14,623 nucleotides of DNA from DATKYV01 sp035528275 (GCA_035528275.1 DATKYV010000155.1:1-14623); one strand, 5' to 3'; shown: positions 1-8,055, counted from the first letter of the stretch. The notes: generated by a model not told the origin, from the sequence alone. Numbers and translations: made by a program.

Positions 1-139
1 TCATGTGGTCTCGCGTATTCCGCCTGAGAAGTTGGCGAATACCTGCACCATCGGCGATCAGGAGCCCGTGACCCTGGAGTTTCTGGTCCGCGATTACGTC
101 CGCCACTTGGAGCACCACTTGAGCCAGATCCTGGATTGA
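1..139 (+). CDS. DinB-family protein, C-terminal fragment (5' end outside window)
   Basis: The reading frame is open from position 2 to a TGA at 137-139 and encodes 45 residues. It begins HVVSRIPPEKLANTC and ends with the pattern RDYVRHLEHHLSQILD. A final helix with several histidines and the order Y-x2-HL-x2-HL-x-QI is typical of the last helix of the DinB/YfiT four-helix-bundle fold, where a His usually serves as a metal ligand. Such proteins are putative metal-dependent transferases or hydrolases, many of them thiol-dependent. Only the tail is visible, so the substrate cannot be inferred. The gene converges on the S9 peptidase gene with a 42-base gap in which I see no clear terminator. Confidence 0.6.
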   Translation, partial: HVVSRIPPEKLANTCTIGDQEPVTLEFLVRDYVRHLEHHLSQILD

Positions 140-181
140 GCTCGCCCATCTGATAGCGACACGTTTCCAAGCGCCACACGG

Positions 182-2131
182 TTATTTCAGCAGATACTTC
201 TCGAGAAACATGCTGGTAGCGTACCAGAGGTAGTCGGCATTCTGTTTCTTGGCGAAGCCGTGTCCTTCGTCCTTGGCCAGGATGTACCAGACGTCGCCAG
301 CGTTCCCGCGCACCTGCTTCACCATCTGCTCCGATTCGCCTGCCGGCACGCGCGGGTCGTTCTGCCCCTGAGCCACGAGCAGCGGCTTGTGGATCTTTCC
401 GGCGTTGGTGAGCGGCGAGATGGAAACGAGGAATTCCCGCATCTTCGGGTCGCGCTCATCGCCGTACTCGGCGCGTCGCAGGTCGCGCCGATACTCCTGG
501 GTGCTCTCCAGAAAGGTCACAAAGTTGGAGATCCCAACGATATCCACGCCGCATCGCAACCGGTCACTGAAGTGGGTCATCGATGCCAGAGACATGTAGC
601 CGCCGTACGACCCGCCGATCACGGCCACGCGGTTCTCGTCCAAATCCGGCTGCGCTGCCACCCAGTCGAGCAGGGCACCGATATCCTTCACCGTCTCCTC
701 GCGCTTGAAACCGTTGTCGAGTTGAGTGAACGATTTGCCGTAGTCCGTCGAGCCGCGGACATTCGGCTCAATCAGCGCGATGCCCATGTCATTCAGGAAG
801 TAATTGGACCGGCCCGCAAACCCCGGCCGGGACTGTCCTTCCGGTCCGCCGTGAATGTCAATCAGCACGGGATAAGGGGGTTTGAATTTGGCAGGAGGTT
901 TGGTGACGAATGCCGCAAGCTGGCGAGGTTTGCCATTGACGTTGTCGAAGGTCGGGTAATGGATAAGTTCTGCTTCCGGAAACCTCTCCGCGTTCAAGCC
1001 CCCGGTCTCGCTGAATGTCCAGCGCTCCAGCTTCCCGCTATCGAGATCGTAGGAGTACACGTCACTGGGCGACTTGGCGGAGTTGATGTTCAGCGCCAGC
1101 TCATTGTGGGTGCGGCGGAATTTCAGGTTGAAGACTTGTCCCTGGGGCAGGCTGGGTACAGGAAGTTCTTTGCGGGTCGAAGTGTCGAGCAAATGGACCT
1201 TGCTGATCCCGTCCTCGTTCGCTGTAAAGGCCAGAACCTTGCCGTCCGGCGAGAGGTCAAGTTCCTCGATATCCCAGGGAATGCCGTCGGACAAAGACGT
1301 GAAGGTTCTTGCGGCAAGGTCATAGTAGAAGAGCCGCTGGAACTCCGATTCGCGGTCGCTGATCAGGTAGAGACCCTTGCCGTCCTTCGACCAAACCGCT
1401 GCGCCATAGGAAACCTTCTCCGAGCCCCTCGGGGTCAAGAGCACCTCGCGTCCGCTCTCCAGGTCGAAGAGGTGTAAGTAACTTTCGTTCACAGAAATGT
1501 ACTCGATGAGCAGCAGGCGACTGTCATCAGGCGCCCAATCGACGGGCGCCCACACTCCTTGCACTTCGATCGCCCTTTTTTCCGAAGCCGGATTCTCGGG
1601 GTCGAGGAGATACACGTCGAAGTCGCGACGGTTGCGACGCGTGCTCGTGTAGGCCGCAAGCTTGCCCGAATGGCTGAACAGGAAGCTCCCGTTGCGCGAC
1701 TTGCCGTCAGTCAGCATCTTGGTGCTGCCGTCGTCCAGATCAAAGCGGTAGAGCTGGTAGAATTCTGAGCCCCCCGTATCCATCCCAAATACGAAAAGAC
1801 TACTGCCCTTGCGCGGCGAGAATGACCCGCCCGTCACGCGATCGGGATAAAAAGTGAGCTGGCGACGATATCCGCCGGGCGCGGAGACATAGTGGACCTG
1901 ATTTGTGTCGCCAAAACGCGTGCTGACCAGCATGCCGCGGTCTGTGGGATGCCAGTCGGCAAAGTAGGCCGTCCGCATGTTCAGGTATTGGTTCATTCGC
2001 TCGCGGAGCTCGGAGGGAACCGACGGAACTCCCTCGGCCACGATATTCGGGGGCGCCTCCTGCGCCTGTAGCCAACCCGCCGTCAGAAATACGGCGAGCA
2101 ATAGAATCTTGCACCGACGTAGGATCAACAT
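182..2131 (-). CDS. Secreted S9-family (prolyl oligopeptidase-like) serine peptidase
   Basis: This is a 649-residue protein with a Sec-type signal peptide (MLILRRCKILLLAVFLTAG, likely cut after LQAQ), an N-terminal WD40-like beta-propeller (about residues 45-380) and a C-terminal alpha/beta-hydrolase domain. The catalytic triad is readable: Ser508 in GGSYGGYM, Asp592 in GQNDPRVP and His624 in DEGHGF. HGGPEGQSRPGF supplies the oxyanion region. The expected role is exo- or oligopeptidase cleavage of peptides in the periplasm or outside the cell, as in S9C acylaminoacyl-peptidase/dipeptidyl-peptidase relatives; the exact specificity is unknown. I chose the ATG at 2131 because GGGAGG lies about 7 bases upstream. 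A GTG at 2146 in the same frame overlaps that ribosome binding site and is unlikely. It is the last gene of the minus-strand run, 77 bases after asnS. Confidence 0.9.
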   Translation of the reverse strand: MLILRRCKILLLAVFLTAGWLQAQEAPPNIVAEGVPSVPSELRERMNQYLNMRTAYFADWHPTDRGMLVSTRFGDTNQVHYVSAPGGYRRQLTFYPDRVTGGSFSPRKGSSLFVFGMDTGGSEFYQLYRFDLDDGSTKMLTDGKSRNGSFLFSHSGKLAAYTSTRRNRRDFDVYLLDPENPASEKRAIEVQGVWAPVDWAPDDSRLLLIEYISVNESYLHLFDLESGREVLLTPRGSEKVSYGAAVWSKDGKGLYLISDRESEFQRLFYYDLAARTFTSLSDGIPWDIEELDLSPDGKVLAFTANEDGISKVHLLDTSTRKELPVPSLPQGQVFNLKFRRTHNELALNINSAKSPSDVYSYDLDSGKLERWTFSETGGLNAERFPEAELIHYPTFDNVNGKPRQLAAFVTKPPAKFKPPYPVLIDIHGGPEGQSRPGFAGRSNYFLNDMGIALIEPNVRGSTDYGKSFTQLDNGFKREETVKDIGALLDWVAAQPDLDENRVAVIGGSYGGYMSLASMTHFSDRLRCGVDIVGISNFVTFLESTQEYRRDLRRAEYGDERDPKMREFLVSISPLTNAGKIHKPLLVAQGQNDPRVPAGESEQMVKQVRGNAGDVWYILAKDEGHGFAKKQNADYLWYATSMFLEKYLLK

Positions 2132-2155
2132 CGTCATACCTCCCACAAACAGAAT

Positions 2156-2176
2156 CGTCGGTTAGATTTAACGACG
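2156..2176 (-). terminator. Small hairpin between asnS and the S9 peptidase gene
   Basis: An 8-base-pair stem with a one-base bulge (cgtcg-g-tta / taacgacg) and a 4-base loop sits in the short gap after asnS. On the minus strand it is followed by a mildly T-rich stretch (attctgtttgt). It could be a weak terminator for asnS or a leader structure of the peptidase gene. It is short, and there is no true T-run. Confidence 0.25.
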
Positions 2177-2208
2177 CCGCATGGGATGAGTCCGGATCTT
2201 GGTGATTG

Positions 2209-3528
2209 CTATGGCGTCAGCCGGTAGAGCATGCGCGGGAATGGAATGGTTTCGCGCACGTGCTCGAGGCCGCAGATCCAGGCCACCACACGCTCGATAC
2301 CCATCCCGAAACCCGCGTGAGGCACGCTGCCGTAACGGCGCAAGTCGAGATACCATTCGAAAGCCTGGCGCGGTAGTTTGTTCTCTTCGATGCGTTGCAG
2401 CAGGAGTTTCTCGTCGGCGATACGCTCCCCGCCGCCGACGATCTCTCCGTAGCCCTCCGGCGCCAGCACGTCGACGCAAAGGGCTACTTCCGGGCGCGCC
2501 GGGTCCGGGGCCATGTAGAACGCCTTTACCTGACTCGGGTAGCGGTGAACAAGGATGGGTTTCTCCGAATTCTCCGAGAGAATGGTCTCGTCGGTTCCGC
2601 CGAAATCCCCGCCCCATTGAATCTCGCTTCCCTTCTCCTCGAGACGCTTCACCGCATCGTCGTAGCTCAAGCGCGGGAAAGGCAGGTGGGCGGGCGTGCA
2701 CTTCTCGAGTTTCGAGACGTCTCGTCCCAGGGTCTGAAGTTCAGACCGGCGCTTTTCGAGGACGCGCTCGACGACGAAGGCAATCAACTGCTCGGCCAGA
2801 GACATGGCGTCATCGAGGTGCGCGAAAGCCACTTCGGGTTCGATCATCCAGAACTCGGTCAGGTGGCGGCGGGTCTTTGACTTTTCGGCGCGGAACGTCG
2901 GGCCGAAGCAATAGGTCTTGCCCACGGCCATGGCCGCAGCCTCGTTGTAAAGCTGCCCGGACTGTGTGAGGTAGGCCTTGTCGTCGAAGTAATTCACTTC
3001 GAAAAGTGTCGTCGTACCCTCGCACGCGGCGGGCGTAAAGATTGGCGTGTCCACCAGCGTAAAGCCGCGATCGTCGAAGAAGTCACGGCAGGCTTTGATG
3101 ATTTCGTGGCGAACCCCCAGCACGGCGCGCTGCCGGCTGGAGCGCAACCAGAGGTGCCGGTGGTCCATCAGAAACTCGATGCCGTGGTCCTTGGGGGTTA
3201 TCGGGTAGGGACTTTCGACCGGAATGCGTTGAAGCACCTCGAGCCCGGAAACGTCGAGCTCGAACCCTCCCGGCGCGCGCTTGTCCTCGCGCACCTTACC
3301 GGCGACTTCGACAGATGATTCCTGCGTCAGATCCCGGACGCGCTCGAAGACCTCGGGCGAGACCGCACTCTTCACGAGGACTCCCTGAATGATGCCTGTC
3401 CCGTCGCGAAACAACGGGAAAAGAATCTTGCCGCTCTCGCGCAGATTGTAGAGCCAACCTCGGATGAGAACTTGCTCTCCGACGAAGCCTCCGACCTTAC
3501 TGACTTCAACCACGGGGGCCACGGGCAT
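2209..3528 (-). CDS. asnS: Asparaginyl-tRNA synthetase (EC 6.1.1.22)
   Basis: This 439-residue cytoplasmic class IIb synthetase charges tRNA-Asn with asparagine. An N-terminal OB-fold anticodon-binding domain (about 1-110, VLIRGWLYNLRESGK) is followed by the class II catalytic core. Motif 2 spans about 211-232 (FRAEKSKTRRHLTEFWMIEPE region) and motif 3 is GFGMGIERVVAW at 406-417. The block KAFYM...DVLAPEGYGEIVGGGER and the end VRETIPFPR match bacterial AsnRS rather than AspRS. Its length is slightly below the usual 430-470 range but all motifs are present. The ATG is preceded by AGGAGG only 3 bases away, and that site begins in the stop codon of the upstream isomerase gene, so translation is probably coupled. 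The presence of AsnRS suggests direct Asn-tRNA charging, although an amidotransferase route elsewhere cannot be excluded. Confidence 0.96.
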   Translation of the reverse strand: MPVAPVVEVSKVGGFVGEQVLIRGWLYNLRESGKILFPLFRDGTGIIQGVLVKSAVSPEVFERVRDLTQESSVEVAGKVREDKRAPGGFELDVSGLEVLQRIPVESPYPITPKDHGIEFLMDHRHLWLRSSRQRAVLGVRHEIIKACRDFFDDRGFTLVDTPIFTPAACEGTTTLFEVNYFDDKAYLTQSGQLYNEAAAMAVGKTYCFGPTFRAEKSKTRRHLTEFWMIEPEVAFAHLDDAMSLAEQLIAFVVERVLEKRRSELQTLGRDVSKLEKCTPAHLPFPRLSYDDAVKRLEEKGSEIQWGGDFGGTDETILSENSEKPILVHRYPSQVKAFYMAPDPARPEVALCVDVLAPEGYGEIVGGGERIADEKLLLQRIEENKLPRQAFEWYLDLRRYGSVPHAGFGMGIERVVAWICGLEHVRETIPFPRMLYRLTP

Positions 3529-3536
3529 GTTCCTCC

Positions 3537-4361
3537 TCAGCGGATGGAATCCATCTTCTGGATCACTTCGCGCAACCGGCCGAGACCGCTCGTTTCGGGC
3601 CCGTAATCGCGCAGCTCGAAAATAACAGGAAACTGACCTTCAACGCTGCGGAAGTCACGCATCGTTTGTTCCCAGTCGATGCCGCCGTCATAGGGAAACG
3701 CGTGGTCATCCTTTTCGCGGCGGTTGTCATGAACATGCGTGGAGGCGATGCGACCTTTCAGCGTCTCAAACGCCGGCCGCACGCCGCAGGTCATGTGGGC
3801 GTGACCCGTGTCGAAGCAGATCTTCAAGTCTTCGAGGCGTGAGTACTCGATGAACTTCACCAAACGCTCGGGCGTGCTCAACTCGTTGGGCGTGTTTTCG
3901 AGCAGGATCTGGGCACCGCGCTCCTTGGCGAAAATCTTCAAGTGCTCGATCGAAGTCATGGCGGCATCGAATTTCTGCAGGTCGTATTCCTCCTCGACCA
4001 GCCCCAGGTGAAGGATGAGGTAGCGGAACGGGATTCGTTCGGCGACTTCGATGGCGCGCTTGATCTCCTCCATGGAATCAATGCGCCGCCTTCTCTCCAG
4101 ATGGGCCACGGAAAGTGCCTGCCCGTCGCTGCGCCCCCAATCAAAATCCGCATAGAGCGGCGCGTGAAGGGAGTGGAGCGTCATCTCATGATCCTTGAAC
4201 CACTGGGCCACATCGCGGACGTGGTTCAAATCGTAGTAATCGAGGTGTTGCCGGGCTGCGAAGATTTCGATGGTTCGGAAGCCGGCTGCGAGAATCCCGT
4301 CGAGGATGTGCGAACTCAGGCGCTCGCTGACAAAGAGATGGGTCGAAAGCCCGAAGTCCAT
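3537..4361 (-). CDS. Sugar phosphate isomerase/epimerase family TIM-barrel protein
   Basis: This 274-residue protein belongs to the AP-endonuclease 2/xylose-isomerase-like TIM-barrel family. It starts MDFGLSTHLF. Metal-binding-type residues fall at the expected strand ends: His66 (SLHAPL), His118 (LILHLG), Glu155 (LLENTP), Asp184 and His187 (CFDTGHAH), His209/His211 (THVHDN) and Glu249 (IFEL). Such proteins isomerise or epimerise sugars or keto-sugars, or act as endonuclease IV relatives; the substrate is not readable. The ATG overlaps the stop of ggt by one base (TGATG), which fixes the start. An in-frame extension to 4415 would lie inside ggt and adds a non-homologous leader. The gap to asnS is 8 bases, so the three genes look co-translated, although no functional link among them is obvious. 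Confidence 0.85.
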   Translation of the reverse strand: MDFGLSTHLFVSERLSSHILDGILAAGFRTIEIFAARQHLDYYDLNHVRDVAQWFKDHEMTLHSLHAPLYADFDWGRSDGQALSVAHLERRRRIDSMEEIKRAIEVAERIPFRYLILHLGLVEEEYDLQKFDAAMTSIEHLKIFAKERGAQILLENTPNELSTPERLVKFIEYSRLEDLKICFDTGHAHMTCGVRPAFETLKGRIASTHVHDNRREKDDHAFPYDGGIDWEQTMRDFRSVEGQFPVIFELRDYGPETSGLGRLREVIQKMDSIR

Positions 4362-6049
4362 CAGTATCCAACCGCCTTTCCATCCCCACGGGGATCGGCA
4401 GCCCCGAATCGCCATCCCGTCTCGGGATCAACTTCAATCGCCTCGCAGATGCCCATGCTGTTGCGCACATCGACCTGGAAACCGGCCTCTCGCAGCTTCC
4501 CGATTGTATCCGCCGAGAAACCCCATCGCTCCAGGACAAGCCGGTCCGGCATCCATTGATGGTGAAGGCGCGGCGCGGCAACCGCCCGGCGGACGTCCAT
4601 TCCGTACACGAGAACGTTCAGCACAACCTGCAGCACGGTGTTGATGATAGTGCCGCCGCCGGGGGACCCGAGTATCAATCTTACCTTCCCGTCCTTGAGC
4701 ACGATGGTCGGGGTCATGGAGGAAAGCGGCCGCTTGCGAGGCGCGATGGCGTTGGCCTCGCCTTGAACAAGACCGGACATGTTGGGCGCGCCCGGCTTCG
4801 AGGCGAAATCGTCCATCTCGTTGTTCAATAGAAATCCAGCGCCCTCCACCGTCACACCGCATCCGTATCCGCCATTCAGCGTGTAGGTATTCGCCACCGC
4901 GTTGCCCTGCGCATCGATCACAGAGAAGTGAGTCGTCTGAGAGGACTCGAAGGCAACCGGGTCTCCCGGGCGTACCGGAGCCGCGGCGCGGGCATGGAGA
5001 ATCTCCTCGCGAAGCTGTGCGGCGTATTCCCGGCTGGTGAGTCCGGCGACGGGCACGGAAACCTGGTCGGCGTCGCCGAGGTAGGCGGCCCGGTCGGCAT
5101 AGGCCCGCCGCATGGTTTCGGCGATCAGACGAACATCATGGAACGACTCCGGCGATTCGAGGTCCAGAGGCTCAAGAACGTTCAGCATTTCAAGCAAGCC
5201 GACACCACCGGAGCTCGGCGGTGGGACGGTCAGGATCTCGTAGCCGCGAAAGCTCCCGCGCAGAGGCTGGCGAATCTTGGCTTCGTATTGTTCGAGATCT
5301 TCCAGCCCAATCAGCCCGTGGAGTTTCTCCATGGTCGCGGCGATGGCTTTGGCGATCCGCCCGCGATAGAAATCCTCAGGCCCCCGCCGGGCGATCCGTT
5401 CCAAGGTCCGCGCCAGCTCCGGCTGACGGAAAATCTCGCCCGGTTCGTACCCGCGCCCGTTGCGGAGAAAAATGCGCCGGGTTTCAGCGAACTTCGAGAG
5501 GTGTTTCCGGTCATTCCGCAACGATTCGCTCAGCGCATAGCTGACCGGGAATCCTTTCTTCGCCAAGCGAATTGCCGGCTTGAGTACTCTCGACCATTTC
5601 AGCTTGCCGTACCGCTGATGGGCCAGCGCCAGTCCGGCCACCGTGCCGGGCACGCCGGCCGCCAGCGGGCCTACGGTGCTCGCCTCAGAGATGAGTTCGC
5701 CCGAGGCGTCGAGAAACATGTTGCGCGAGGCCGTTGCCGGCGCCTGCTCGCGGTAGTCCACCACCACGGTTTCACCGTCCGCGCGGCGGATGAGCATGAA
5801 GCCTCCGCCGCCGATGTTGCCCGCCGCGGGATGAGTCACCGCCAGGGCAAACCCCACCGCCACAGAGGCGTCCACGGCGTTTCCCCCGGCGCGGAGGATT
5901 TCCAGGCCAGCTTCGGCAGCCAGGGGTTCGCTCGCGACGACCATCGCATGACGGGCGGCGACGGATGTGAGGCCTTGAACAAAGGACGGAAAAACAAGAA
6001 GGGCCAGCAGGAGCTGGAAGGAAAGACCCAAGAATCTGCCGCGGCTCAC
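4361..6049 (-). CDS. ggt: Gamma-glutamyltranspeptidase (glutathione hydrolase), secreted
   Basis: This 562-residue precursor matches the usual 560-580 length for bacterial Ggt. It hydrolyses glutathione and other gamma-glutamyl compounds, or transfers the gamma-glutamyl group, normally in the periplasm. The signal peptide is SRGRFLGLSFQLLLALLVF followed by PSFVQG. The precursor would self-cleave before Thr372 in SSQTTHFSVID, which becomes the N-terminal nucleophile of the small subunit. Arg100 (DYREQAP), Asp413 (NEMDDF), the PLSSM pair and the GSPGG oxyanion loop correspond to E. coli Ggt residues. The segment PNMSGLVQGEANAIAPRKRP is as long as the E. coli lid loop, which Bacillus-type enzymes lack. 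I chose GTG at 6049, with GAGG 9 bases upstream, because it starts directly at the signal peptide. The longer frame begins with TTG at 6166 and adds 39 unconvincing residues. Confidence 0.93.
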   Translation of the reverse strand: MSRGRFLGLSFQLLLALLVFPSFVQGLTSVAARHAMVVASEPLAAEAGLEILRAGGNAVDASVAVGFALAVTHPAAGNIGGGGFMLIRRADGETVVVDYREQAPATASRNMFLDASGELISEASTVGPLAAGVPGTVAGLALAHQRYGKLKWSRVLKPAIRLAKKGFPVSYALSESLRNDRKHLSKFAETRRIFLRNGRGYEPGEIFRQPELARTLERIARRGPEDFYRGRIAKAIAATMEKLHGLIGLEDLEQYEAKIRQPLRGSFRGYEILTVPPPSSGGVGLLEMLNVLEPLDLESPESFHDVRLIAETMRRAYADRAAYLGDADQVSVPVAGLTSREYAAQLREEILHARAAAPVRPGDPVAFESSQTTHFSVIDAQGNAVANTYTLNGGYGCGVTVEGAGFLLNNEMDDFASKPGAPNMSGLVQGEANAIAPRKRPLSSMTPTIVLKDGKVRLILGSPGGGTIINTVLQVVLNVLVYGMDVRRAVAAPRLHHQWMPDRLVLERWGFSADTIGKLREAGFQVDVRNSMGICEAIEVDPETGWRFGAADPRGDGKAVGY

Positions 6050-6220
6050 GACAACAGACCTCACGGGCAAGCGCGCTGAGGGGATGAGGCGCACAAAACC
6101 TCGTTGCCTTACTGCAGAACCACAGCAGCTCCACAACGATGCCTGGTTTCGCGGGAGCTCTCTCAAGGCGGGCCCGCAGTAGACTAGTTAACAAAGATGA
6201 GGGCTTTCCTTGAGAACCTC

Positions 6221-6249
6221 AATCTATGGGAAAAGACCAACATCGTCAA
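6221..6249 (-). promoter_or_regulatory. Candidate sigma-70-type promoter for ggt and downstream genes
   Basis: On the minus strand, TTGACG (6244-6249) is followed by a 17-base spacer and TAGATT (6221-6226). These match the consensus at 5 of 6 and 4 of 6 positions. Transcription would start near 6214, giving about a 165-base leader to the chosen ggt start. It lies between the methyltransferase stop and ggt. This is pattern matching only. Confidence 0.4.
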
Positions 6250-6287
6250 GGCAACAACGGCGGAGGCGAAGCGGAAGAATCGGGGCG

Positions 6288-6953
6288 CTAGCAGCTATTC
6301 TTGACGGCAACGCCGCGAATGTGAGGACCGACGATGGGAAAAGGAACCCGAAAGTGCTGGATGTTGACGTTGGCAAAACCCGCCTGCTCGATGGCGGTCC
6401 ATGTTTCGCGGTCGGGGCGGCAGCCATCCCCAATGACTTTCCAGAAGGGGCGGATCCATCGCTGCGCGCGCCGGGTCCCAGTGTCGTCGGGGGCGGCGAC
6501 GTGTTCGATGAACACGAATCTCCCGCCCGGCCGGAGTACACGCGAGATCTCTTGCAGCGATAGGGCGAGGTCGCTGACCGAACACAGCACCAGTGTCGTG
6601 ACCACGGCATCGAACGAACCATCCTCAAAACCAATCTCCTCGGCGATTCCCGTTCGCAGGTCGACGGACACGTCGAGACTCCTGGCTTTCTCACGCAGAT
6701 ACCGATGCATGAAGACATTCGGCTCGATTCCCGCCCATCGGATCCCCGCCGGGTAGTACGGAAGGTTCACGCCGCCGCCCGGCCTGATTTCCAGGATGTC
6801 TCCGCACAGGTCGCCCAGCAGACCTCGCTTGAATTCCGTGACAGTTCGTTCGTACCTGGAGTTGTGTTTGGAGAGCAGCCAGGCGTGAAAACGCCGGCAC
6901 CAGCCGGTGCGAGCATATCGATCGGAGTCAGCTTGGGGTCGGCGGCAAGTCAC
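6288..6953 (-). CDS. METTL7-like class I SAM-dependent methyltransferase
   Basis: This 221-residue protein has a Rossmann methyltransferase fold. Motif I is ILEIRPGGG (53-61), an unusual form of the common LEIGxGTG. The ribose-binding acid is Glu78 in AGIEPN. TTLVLCSV lies at 119-126 and LRPGGRFVFIEHVA at 140-153. The C-terminal part (DGC-x2-DRETW, VGPHIRGVAVK) follows the pattern of animal METTL7/TMT proteins, where TLVLCSV, VLRPGG, FMEHVA and RPHIYGYAVK occur in order. METTL7B is reported to methylate alkyl thiols; whether this bacterial relative does so is inference. The start is GTG at 6953 with GGAGG about 13 bases upstream, which is rather far, so a start a few codons downstream is possible. 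It lies 87 bases after pfkA and 238 bases before ggt, and is probably a separate transcript or the end of the pfkA unit. Confidence 0.8.
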   Translation of the reverse strand: MTCRRPQADSDRYARTGWCRRFHAWLLSKHNSRYERTVTEFKRGLLGDLCGDILEIRPGGGVNLPYYPAGIRWAGIEPNVFMHRYLREKARSLDVSVDLRTGIAEEIGFEDGSFDAVVTTLVLCSVSDLALSLQEISRVLRPGGRFVFIEHVAAPDDTGTRRAQRWIRPFWKVIGDGCRPDRETWTAIEQAGFANVNIQHFRVPFPIVGPHIRGVAVKNSC

Positions 6954-7040
6954 TGAACTGCCAGATCCTCCGAAGGGGCCGCGAAATGATTCTGTCTTGT
7001 TCGGATTTGCCCTGGTTTTGAACGATAAGTCAAATTCGGG

Positions 7041-8012
7041 TCATCGCGCCAGGACCCGGTCCAGCTTCAGCAAACTAAGGTCGAGCGGCTTTTTCTTGGA
7101 GACGACATCAGCGAGCGGCGTGGAGACAATCTCGCCCTTCTCGAGTCCCATCAGCAACCCGTGCTCGCCGCGTGCCAGGTACTCGGTCGCTGCCGCGCCC
7201 AGGCGCGTGCCGAGCAGACGGTCGAAGGCGCTGGGGGTGCCGCCCCGCTGGACGTGACCCAGGGTCGTGACCCTCAGATCGAATCCCAGTTCGGCGCGAT
7301 GCTCCCGGAAATGGTGCGCCAGACTTTCGGCATTGTGCCGGGCGCCTTCGGCGACCACCACCAAGGCGTGCGCCTTGCCGCGCTCGTAGGCGCTGCGCAG
7401 CTCGGCAGCCACAGCCTCCGGTTCCATTTCGCGCTCGGGAATGATAACGGCCTCAGCGCCGCCCGCGATGCCGGCCATCAGCGCCAGATAGCCGCAGTGG
7501 CGGCCCATCACCTCGATTAAGAAAGCCCGCTGGTGGGACGACGCGGTGACCTTGAGGCGGTCGATGGCCTCGAGGGCGATGTTCAGCGCGGTGTCGACCC
7601 CGATAGTGATTTCCGAGCCGTAGAGGTCGTTGTCGATGGTCGAGGCCACGCCCACCACGGGGAAGCCCAGTTGTGAAAGAGCGTGGGCCCCTTGCTGAGA
7701 CCCGTTTCCGCCGATGACCACCAAGGCCTCGACGCCCTGCTCCCGGAGCCGGCGGAGCCCTTCGAGGCGCCCTTCCGCGGTCTTGAATTCCAGACAGCGG
7801 GCGCTGCCGAGCATCGTCCCGCCGCGCTGCATGATGTTACTGACGTCGCGAGCGCCGAGCGGCTGAAACTTCCCCGCCAGGAGGCCAGCAAAGCCGTTTT
7901 GAACGCCATGGACTTCCCAGCCGCGGTCGATGCCGGTCCGCACCACAGCCCGGATGGCGGCGTTCATCCCTGGCGCGTCTCCACCACTGGTCAACACACC
8001 GATTCGTTTCAT
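7041..8012 (-). CDS. pfkA: ATP-dependent 6-phosphofructokinase
   Basis: This 323-residue protein is collinear with E. coli PfkA (320 residues). It phosphorylates fructose 6-phosphate to the 1,6-bisphosphate, the committed step of glycolysis, in the cytoplasm. Motifs are GGDAPGMN (10-17), GSARC with Arg72, TIDND (125-129) with catalytic Asp127, SSHQR, EVMGRHCGYLAL (167-178) and LGHVQRGGTP (251-260). Arg21 and Arg25 of the usual effector site are kept. Two ATP-site positions differ: Asn103 instead of the usual Mg-contacting Asp in GGDGS, and Ser124 instead of Gly before TIDND. Gly104 is retained and position 124 is not Lys, which argues for ATP rather than pyrophosphate as donor. No clear ribosome binding site precedes the ATG (cgtaaaccgac), so initiation may depend on the upstream RNA. 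It lies 207 bases after pckA. Confidence 0.94.
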   Translation of the reverse strand: MKRIGVLTSGGDAPGMNAAIRAVVRTGIDRGWEVHGVQNGFAGLLAGKFQPLGARDVSNIMQRGGTMLGSARCLEFKTAEGRLEGLRRLREQGVEALVVIGGNGSQQGAHALSQLGFPVVGVASTIDNDLYGSEITIGVDTALNIALEAIDRLKVTASSHQRAFLIEVMGRHCGYLALMAGIAGGAEAVIIPEREMEPEAVAAELRSAYERGKAHALVVVAEGARHNAESLAHHFREHRAELGFDLRVTTLGHVQRGGTPSAFDRLLGTRLGAAATEYLARGEHGLLMGLEKGEIVSTPLADVVSKKKPLDLSLLKLDRVLAR

Positions 8013-8040
8013 GTCGGTTTACGAACTACAGAAGAAAGTC

Positions 8041-8055
8041 CGGCTCTCGGAGCCG
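8041..8055. repeat. Perfect 6-bp hairpin upstream of pfkA
   Basis: The sequence cggctc-tcg-gagccg is a perfect 6-base-pair stem with a 3-base loop, 28 bases before the pfkA ATG. On the minus strand it is followed by gactttctt, too T-poor for a good terminator. A closely similar GGCTC-N3-GAGCCGT hairpin occurs at 12012-12026. It could be an attenuating leader hairpin or a small dispersed repeat. Confidence 0.45.

Noticed and set aside
260..1477. Long open frame (405 codons) on the plus strand opposite the S9 peptidase
   Set aside because: It is antisense to a gene with signal peptide, propeller and catalytic triad. Its translation has no recognisable family features; it is a GC-rich shadow frame.
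2199..2969. Arg/Pro/Ser-rich frame of 256 codons on the plus strand opposite asnS
   Set aside because: Low-complexity composition typical of out-of-frame GC-rich coding DNA, fully inside a confident asnS.
4928..6079. 383-codon plus-strand frame opposite ggt
   Set aside because: Antisense to ggt, with no homology-like blocks or ribosome binding site.
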